From positions 5,952,001 to 6,016,000 of the forward strand of contig NZ_CP011125.1 of NCBI RefSeq assembly GCF_000737325.1: a stretch of DNA of 64,000 bases, in the 5' to 3' direction. Positions 60,337-64,000 of the stretch are shown in pieces; the first letter of the stretch is position 1; each line of letters begins with the position of its first letter. This stretch comes from Sandaracinus amylolyticus (GTDB lineage: Bacteria; Myxococcota_A; Polyangia; Polyangiales; Sandaracinaceae). A program made the translations under genes and the position numbers. The notes under the pieces were generated by a model. It was not told the origin of the DNA. It did no database searches and was given only the letters and a program-made list of their open reading frames with translations.

Positions 60337-61404
60337 TCAGTCTCCGTCGTTGTCGGTGAACATCACCGAGAGCGCGATCGCGCCCGAGACGTCGGTGGCG
60401 AGCGTGCGCTCGAGCGCGCGCAGCGCGGTGAACGCGGTCTCGCCGGCGGTGAGATCGCCGGACTCCACGTACGTCGACAGCGGCTCGGGGATCGCGCGCA
60501 GCGCGGTGATCACGGCGTCGATCTCCACGAGCACACGATCGGCGAGCGCGAGGTCGCGCTCGCGCACCCACTCGTCGAGCCCCTCGCCTCCTTCGACGAG
60601 CCAGAGCGCGCGTAGCCCTTCGAGCGTCGCGATCATCGCGTCGATCGAGACGTGCGCGTACGGGAGCTCGACCGCGCTCGGCTGGGGCACGCCGCCGGTG
60701 TCCTTTCCCAGCGGCGCGCCGATCTTCATCAGCTTCGCGGTCTGCACCGCGGCGATCATCTCGGTGAGCATCGCGGAGAGCGCGTCGAGCTGGGTCCGCC
60801 ACGCGGTGCTGCCGCGCCCCGCGGTCGCGAACGACTCGGTGTAGCCGCCCTCCCACGCGTCCACGAGGCGCTGGGTGGTGCGCGCGAGGTGCGCGCCGAG
60901 CGCGGCGGCGTACGCGCAGCGTCGCGCGTCCTCGAGGACCGCGTCGCGCTCGAAGAGCAGGTACTCGAGCGCCGGCAGGCCCTTCGCGGTCGCGCCGAGG
61001 CCGTCGACCCACGCGTCGTCGATCGTCGTCGCCGATGCGAGGCTCGACTCGATCGTCGTCGGGCGCGTGGGCCAGAACGCGATGTCGCCCTCGATGCGCT
61101 CGTCCACGATCGGGCCGATCGCCCACGGCAGCGTGCGCTCCCACGCGCGTGAGGTCGCGCGGAACGCGGTGCGCGCGCCCTCGAGCGACTCGGCGTCGGG
61201 CGCGGCGCAGAGCGTGTCGAGCGACTCGCGCAGCGTGACCGCCTCGGCCGCGAGCGCGCGATAGCCGGGCACGATCACGAGCTCCGCGGAGTCGCGCAGC
61301 ACCGGCGCGCGATCGACGCCGCCACCGTTGCTGCTGATGATCACGCACGCCGTCGCGACGATCGCCGTCGCGCCCGCGATCACGGCCGGACGAAGCTTCT
61401 TCAC
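60337..61404 (-). CDS. Imelysin family protein (second, GxHxxE motif degenerate)
   Basis: 355 residues from the GTG ending at 61404, which overlaps the diheme gene's stop. The lipobox AIVATAC is at residue 20. It has the imelysin helical bundle, but the characteristic GxHxxE becomes GLPALEYLLF, so the His is lost. Related pairs exist in other genomes, where the second imelysin is a divergent partner of the first. It is periplasmic, lipid anchored. Iron or haem binding is expected for the family. Confidence 0.85.
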   Translation of the reverse strand: MKKLRPAVIAGATAIVATACVIISSNGGGVDRAPVLRDSAELVIVPGYRALAAEAVTLRESLDTLCAAPDAESLEGARTAFRATSRAWERTLPWAIGPIVDERIEGDIAFWPTRPTTIESSLASATTIDDAWVDGLGATAKGLPALEYLLFERDAVLEDARRCAYAAALGAHLARTTQRLVDAWEGGYTESFATAGRGSTAWRTQLDALSAMLTEMIAAVQTAKLMKIGAPLGKDTGGVPQPSAVELPYAHVSIDAMIATLEGLRALWLVEGGEGLDEWVRERDLALADRVLVEIDAVITALRAIPEPLSTYVESGDLTAGETAFTALRALERTLATDVSGAIALSVMFTDNDGD

Positions 61405-62774
61405 AACGACTCCAGGAAACGCAGGAGCGCCTCGCGCTCGTCGCGCGACATCGCGCGGAACGCCTCGCGCGACGCCTCGGCCTCGCCGCCGTGCCAGAGG
61501 ATCGCCTCGGCGAGCCCGCGCGCGCGTCCGTCGTGCATCAGCAGCTGGTGGCGGTTCACGGTCTGCAGCAGTCCGATCCCCCAGAGCGGCGGCGTGCGCC
61601 ACTCGCGGCCGTCGGCCTCGAAGTCGGGGCGATGATCGGCGAGGCCTTCGCCGACGTCGTGCAGCAGCATGTCGGTGTACGGGTAGATGATCTGATCGGC
61701 GAGCGCGGTGATCTCGTGCTCGCCGGTCTCGAGGCGCGGCACGTGGCACGACGCGCAGCCCGCGTCGCGGAAGAGGCGCTTGCCGTGCAGCACGTCGGGA
61801 TCGTCGGCGTCGCGTCGCGCAGGCACCGCGAGCGTCTGGCCGTAGAACACGACGAAGTCGAGGATGTCGTCCTCGCACTCGGGCTCTCCGCCGGTCGTCG
61901 CGGCGCGACACTCGGCCTCGCGTTCGCTGCACTCCTGCGACGGGAAGAGCGACGTCGTGATGCCGAGATCGCCGAGGAACGCGCCCGCGGTCTGTTGGTG
62001 GATCGAGGGCTGCGTCGCCTTCCACCCAAAGCGTCCGATCGCCGTCTCGCCGCGCGCCGCGTCCCACACGTGGTTGATGCGGCCCGAGATCCCGTCGCCA
62101 TCGGCGTCGTTCGGATCGGCGAGCGCGAGCAGCGTCGCGTCGGGCACCGCTTCGAGCAGGCCGAGCCCGTAGACCGGCGGCGCCACGCGCGCGCTGGTCA
62201 TCACGTCGTCGTGCATCGGGCCGTACGCGAGCGTGTCGATCGTGAGGATCGGACGGCGCAGCGAGTACGCCTCGCCGTCCTCGTACGCGCCGGGGACCTC
62301 TTCCCACGCGAGGTGCGTCGCGCCCTCGGCGGGCACACCGGGGATCGCGCGCGGCTGCAGCTGACCGCCGTACGTCGGCTCGCCGAGCGGCCCTCCGTGC
62401 GCGTCCTGGCCGGGCACGCTGAGGCGCACGAGCATCGACACCATCTCCTCGCCTTCGCCCGGTGGCTCACCGCGACCGTCGAAGAGATGGCACGAGCCGC
62501 ACGAGAGCGCGTTGTGCAGCGGGCCGAGGCCGTCGCGCGCCGAGGTCGACGAGGGCGCGACGACCCAGTTGTCGCCGAAGAAGTTGTTGCCGACGAGGAA
62601 GCGCGAGCGCTCGTCGAAGGTGAGGTTGCGCGCGGAGATGGAGTACGCGGCGCGCGACGTGTCGAAGACCGTCGTGTCCCCGCCCGAGCGCTCCTCACCG
62701 GGCTCGTAGCCGGAGGGATCCGCGGGCGCGCACGCGAGCACGAGCATCGACACGATCAGCGCCGCGCGTTCCAT
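61401..62774 (-). CDS. Di-heme oxidoreductase (DUF1111 / COG3488, putative thiol oxidoreductase)
   Basis: 457 residues from the ATG ending at 62774 (a GTG one codon earlier is possible). The lipobox is LVLAC at residue 15. Two c-type haem sites are CGSCH (92-96) and CASCH (340-344). SALSCGSCHLFDGRG-like and HVGEGLADHR-like stretches match the DUF1111 family, related to MauG and cytochrome c peroxidases. Its role may be to reduce or oxidise iron or haem for the imelysin proteins around it. Both flanking junctions overlap. Confidence 0.92.
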   Translation of the reverse strand: MERAALIVSMLVLACAPADPSGYEPGEERSGGDTTVFDTSRAAYSISARNLTFDERSRFLVGNNFFGDNWVVAPSSTSARDGLGPLHNALSCGSCHLFDGRGEPPGEGEEMVSMLVRLSVPGQDAHGGPLGEPTYGGQLQPRAIPGVPAEGATHLAWEEVPGAYEDGEAYSLRRPILTIDTLAYGPMHDDVMTSARVAPPVYGLGLLEAVPDATLLALADPNDADGDGISGRINHVWDAARGETAIGRFGWKATQPSIHQQTAGAFLGDLGITTSLFPSQECSEREAECRAATTGGEPECEDDILDFVVFYGQTLAVPARRDADDPDVLHGKRLFRDAGCASCHVPRLETGEHEITALADQIIYPYTDMLLHDVGEGLADHRPDFEADGREWRTPPLWGIGLLQTVNRHQLLMHDGRARGLAEAILWHGGEAEASREAFRAMSRDEREALLRFLESL

Positions 62775-63982
62775 CACTCCTCGAGGTTGATGGTCACACC
62801 GAGGAGCGCCGCGATCTCCGCGATCGTGCGCGTCTGCGCGCGCAGCGCGTCGACCGCAGCGGCGATCGCGACACGGCCCGAAGCCTCGTCGTTGCCGAGG
62901 ATCGCCTGATCGAAGGGCCCCGGGATCGCCTCGATCGCGGCGATCGACGCGTCGAGCTGCTCGCGCATGCGCGTGTCGAGCGCGGCGTCACGCGACGCGA
63001 CGAGATCCGAGAGGCTCGCGCCCTCGACCACGCTGCCGTCGGTGCGCGTGTAGCGACCGAGGTAGACGTTGCGGATGCCGATCGCGTCGTGGAGCTGGTC
63101 CTGGAGCGTCGTGTCGCTGAAGCACGAGTGCTCGTCCTCCTGCTCCTTCGTCATGTACGCGACGTTCATCCGCTCGCCCGCGAGCTCGGCGCCGCTGAGG
63201 CTGCCCATGCCCACGAGGATGCGGCGCAGCGGCTCGCGCGGGTCTTCGTCGGCGGCGGCGATCATCTCGGCGCGGTAGTTCCCGGCGGACTCGCTCCACG
63301 CGTCGCGCACCTCCTCGAGGTGCGTGACGAGCAGCGACGAGGTCGCCACGAGGTACGCACGACGGCGCGCGACGCCAGTCGCCTCGCCGCCCTCGACGTA
63401 GTCCGTGTGCGCGCGCGCGCCCGCGCCCGTGGTGCTGAGGTCCTGGCCCCAGAGGAGGAACTCGATCGCGTGATAGCCGGTCGAGACGTTCTCCTCCGAG
63501 CCCACCTGGTTGCGCTCCGCGAGCGAGGCTGCGTCGATCGTGGGCAGCTCCGTGTCGTCGTAGATCAAGCCGCCCTCCACGGGCGCGCCCGACGCGTCGA
63601 CGACGTAGTCGATGTACGCCTCGTCGAGCGGCCACGCGTTCACGAGACCCTCGGGGCCGGTCTCGGGGTCGTCGATCGGGCCGTCGTAGAAGCGCGCGAC
63701 CTCGGTCTCGAGGTACGCGGGACGGCTCTCGGTCCACGCGGTGCGCGCGGCGGCGAGCGTGGTCTCGGAGGGCGACGCGAGCATCGCGTCGATCGCGCCG
63801 TCGAGCGTCTGCGCGCCCGTGACCGCGTCGGAGTACGCGGCGTGGAGGATGCTCGCGTAGGTCTCGGTGACCTCGAGCGACTCTTCGGCGGTGACCGATG
63901 GAGTGCTCTCACCGTCGCAGGCGCCCAGCGCGAGCGCGATCAGAGGAGCACGAAATAGCTGACCCTTGGTCGGAAAACCCAT
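62774..63982 (-). CDS. Imelysin family iron-regulated lipoprotein (first copy)
   Basis: 402 residues from the ATG ending at 63982, which has GAGAG 8 nt upstream; an ATG at 63997 would place the operator inside the coding region. Lipobox ALGAC at Cys22. The imelysin signature is intact, with GYHAIE at 169-174 (GxHxxE). Imelysin proteins (IrpA, EfeO and relatives) bind iron or haem in the periplasm and are iron-regulated. It heads the operon imelysin-DUF1111-imelysin-HTTM. Anything upstream is beyond the window edge. Confidence 0.93.
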   Translation of the reverse strand: MGFPTKGQLFRAPLIALALGACDGESTPSVTAEESLEVTETYASILHAAYSDAVTGAQTLDGAIDAMLASPSETTLAAARTAWTESRPAYLETEVARFYDGPIDDPETGPEGLVNAWPLDEAYIDYVVDASGAPVEGGLIYDDTELPTIDAASLAERNQVGSEENVSTGYHAIEFLLWGQDLSTTGAGARAHTDYVEGGEATGVARRRAYLVATSSLLVTHLEEVRDAWSESAGNYRAEMIAAADEDPREPLRRILVGMGSLSGAELAGERMNVAYMTKEQEDEHSCFSDTTLQDQLHDAIGIRNVYLGRYTRTDGSVVEGASLSDLVASRDAALDTRMREQLDASIAAIEAIPGPFDQAILGNDEASGRVAIAAAVDALRAQTRTIAEIAALLGVTINLEE

Positions 63983-63996
63983 GATAACGACTCTCA
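63982..63996 (-). promoter_or_regulatory. Fur-like operator at the start of the imelysin operon
   Basis: The minus-strand 15-mer TGAGAGTCGTTATCA matches 12 of 15 positions of a Fur-type palindrome (TGATAATCATTATCA). Its end touches the start codon. The position is unusual but could repress by roadblock, or the transcript may start very close to the ATG. Confidence 0.6.
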
Positions 63997-64000
63997 TTTG

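Overview
The window looks like chromosomal DNA of a very GC-rich (about 70%) myxobacterium-type organism (phylum Myxococcota, probably Polyangia). This is inferred from the mix of features rather than from a marker gene: Ser/Thr kinases with C-terminal PEGA domains, many small lipoproteins, MopE-type DxDxDG metal-binding repeats, two sigma-54 activators, almost exclusive G/C at third codon positions, and long mirror-image open frames on the opposite strand of real genes. I see no tRNA, rRNA, transposase, integrase or CRISPR array.

Layout. 1-9900: a partial MopE-like lipoprotein, MATE exporter, DPP-IV-like S9 peptidase, SGNH/beta-propeller lipoprotein, BON protein, flavin monooxygenase, TPR-like membrane protein and a c-type cytochrome lipoprotein. 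10007-15441: a signalling locus in which a lipoprotein-like histidine kinase, a degenerate receiver, a small helical HD/HPt-like protein and a sigma-54 activator with a four-cysteine receiver insertion overlap one another by four bases, with an intact single-domain response regulator divergent to them. 15501-23267: mutS2, a small membrane protein, a 1063-residue cysteine-rich lipoprotein with 132-bp internal repeats, a repeat-filled intergenic region and an ion transporter. 23302-23485: a 184-nt element predicted to fold into a closed multi-branched structure. 23702-33219: two PEGA kinases flanking mutL-miaA-AcpH-like and a SulP transporter. 33216-37400: a DUF2723 / flippase-like / hexapeptide acyltransferase / GT2 surface-glycan cassette. 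37404-42201: gmk, two UbiA prenyltransferases around an unrecognised protein, and an FHA sigma-54 activator. 42335-45368: gcvT-gcvH-gcvPA without gcvPB. 45455-49813: acyl-CoA dehydrogenase, secreted and lipoprotein genes and a 13-copy 21-bp heptad-coding repeat that has no start codon. 49929-53998: a complete homogentisate pathway (FAH, maiA, hppD, hmgA). 54129-57848: lipoprotein, SGNH hydrolase, ferritin-like diiron protein, cyclophilin. 57903-63982: a tonB gene and an imelysin / DUF1111 diheme / imelysin / HTTM operon, each with a Fur-like operator, which reads as an iron-acquisition locus.

How the genes fit together. Operons are tight, with ATGA, GTGA or TTGA overlaps in the signalling, miaA, glycan and imelysin operons. 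Many genes have a -10-like TANNNT hexamer only 6-15 nt before the start codon, so short-leader or leaderless transcripts are probably common. Several perfect or near-perfect palindromes lie between genes as terminators or operators. Function calls rest on motifs I can read in the translations; no database search was possible.
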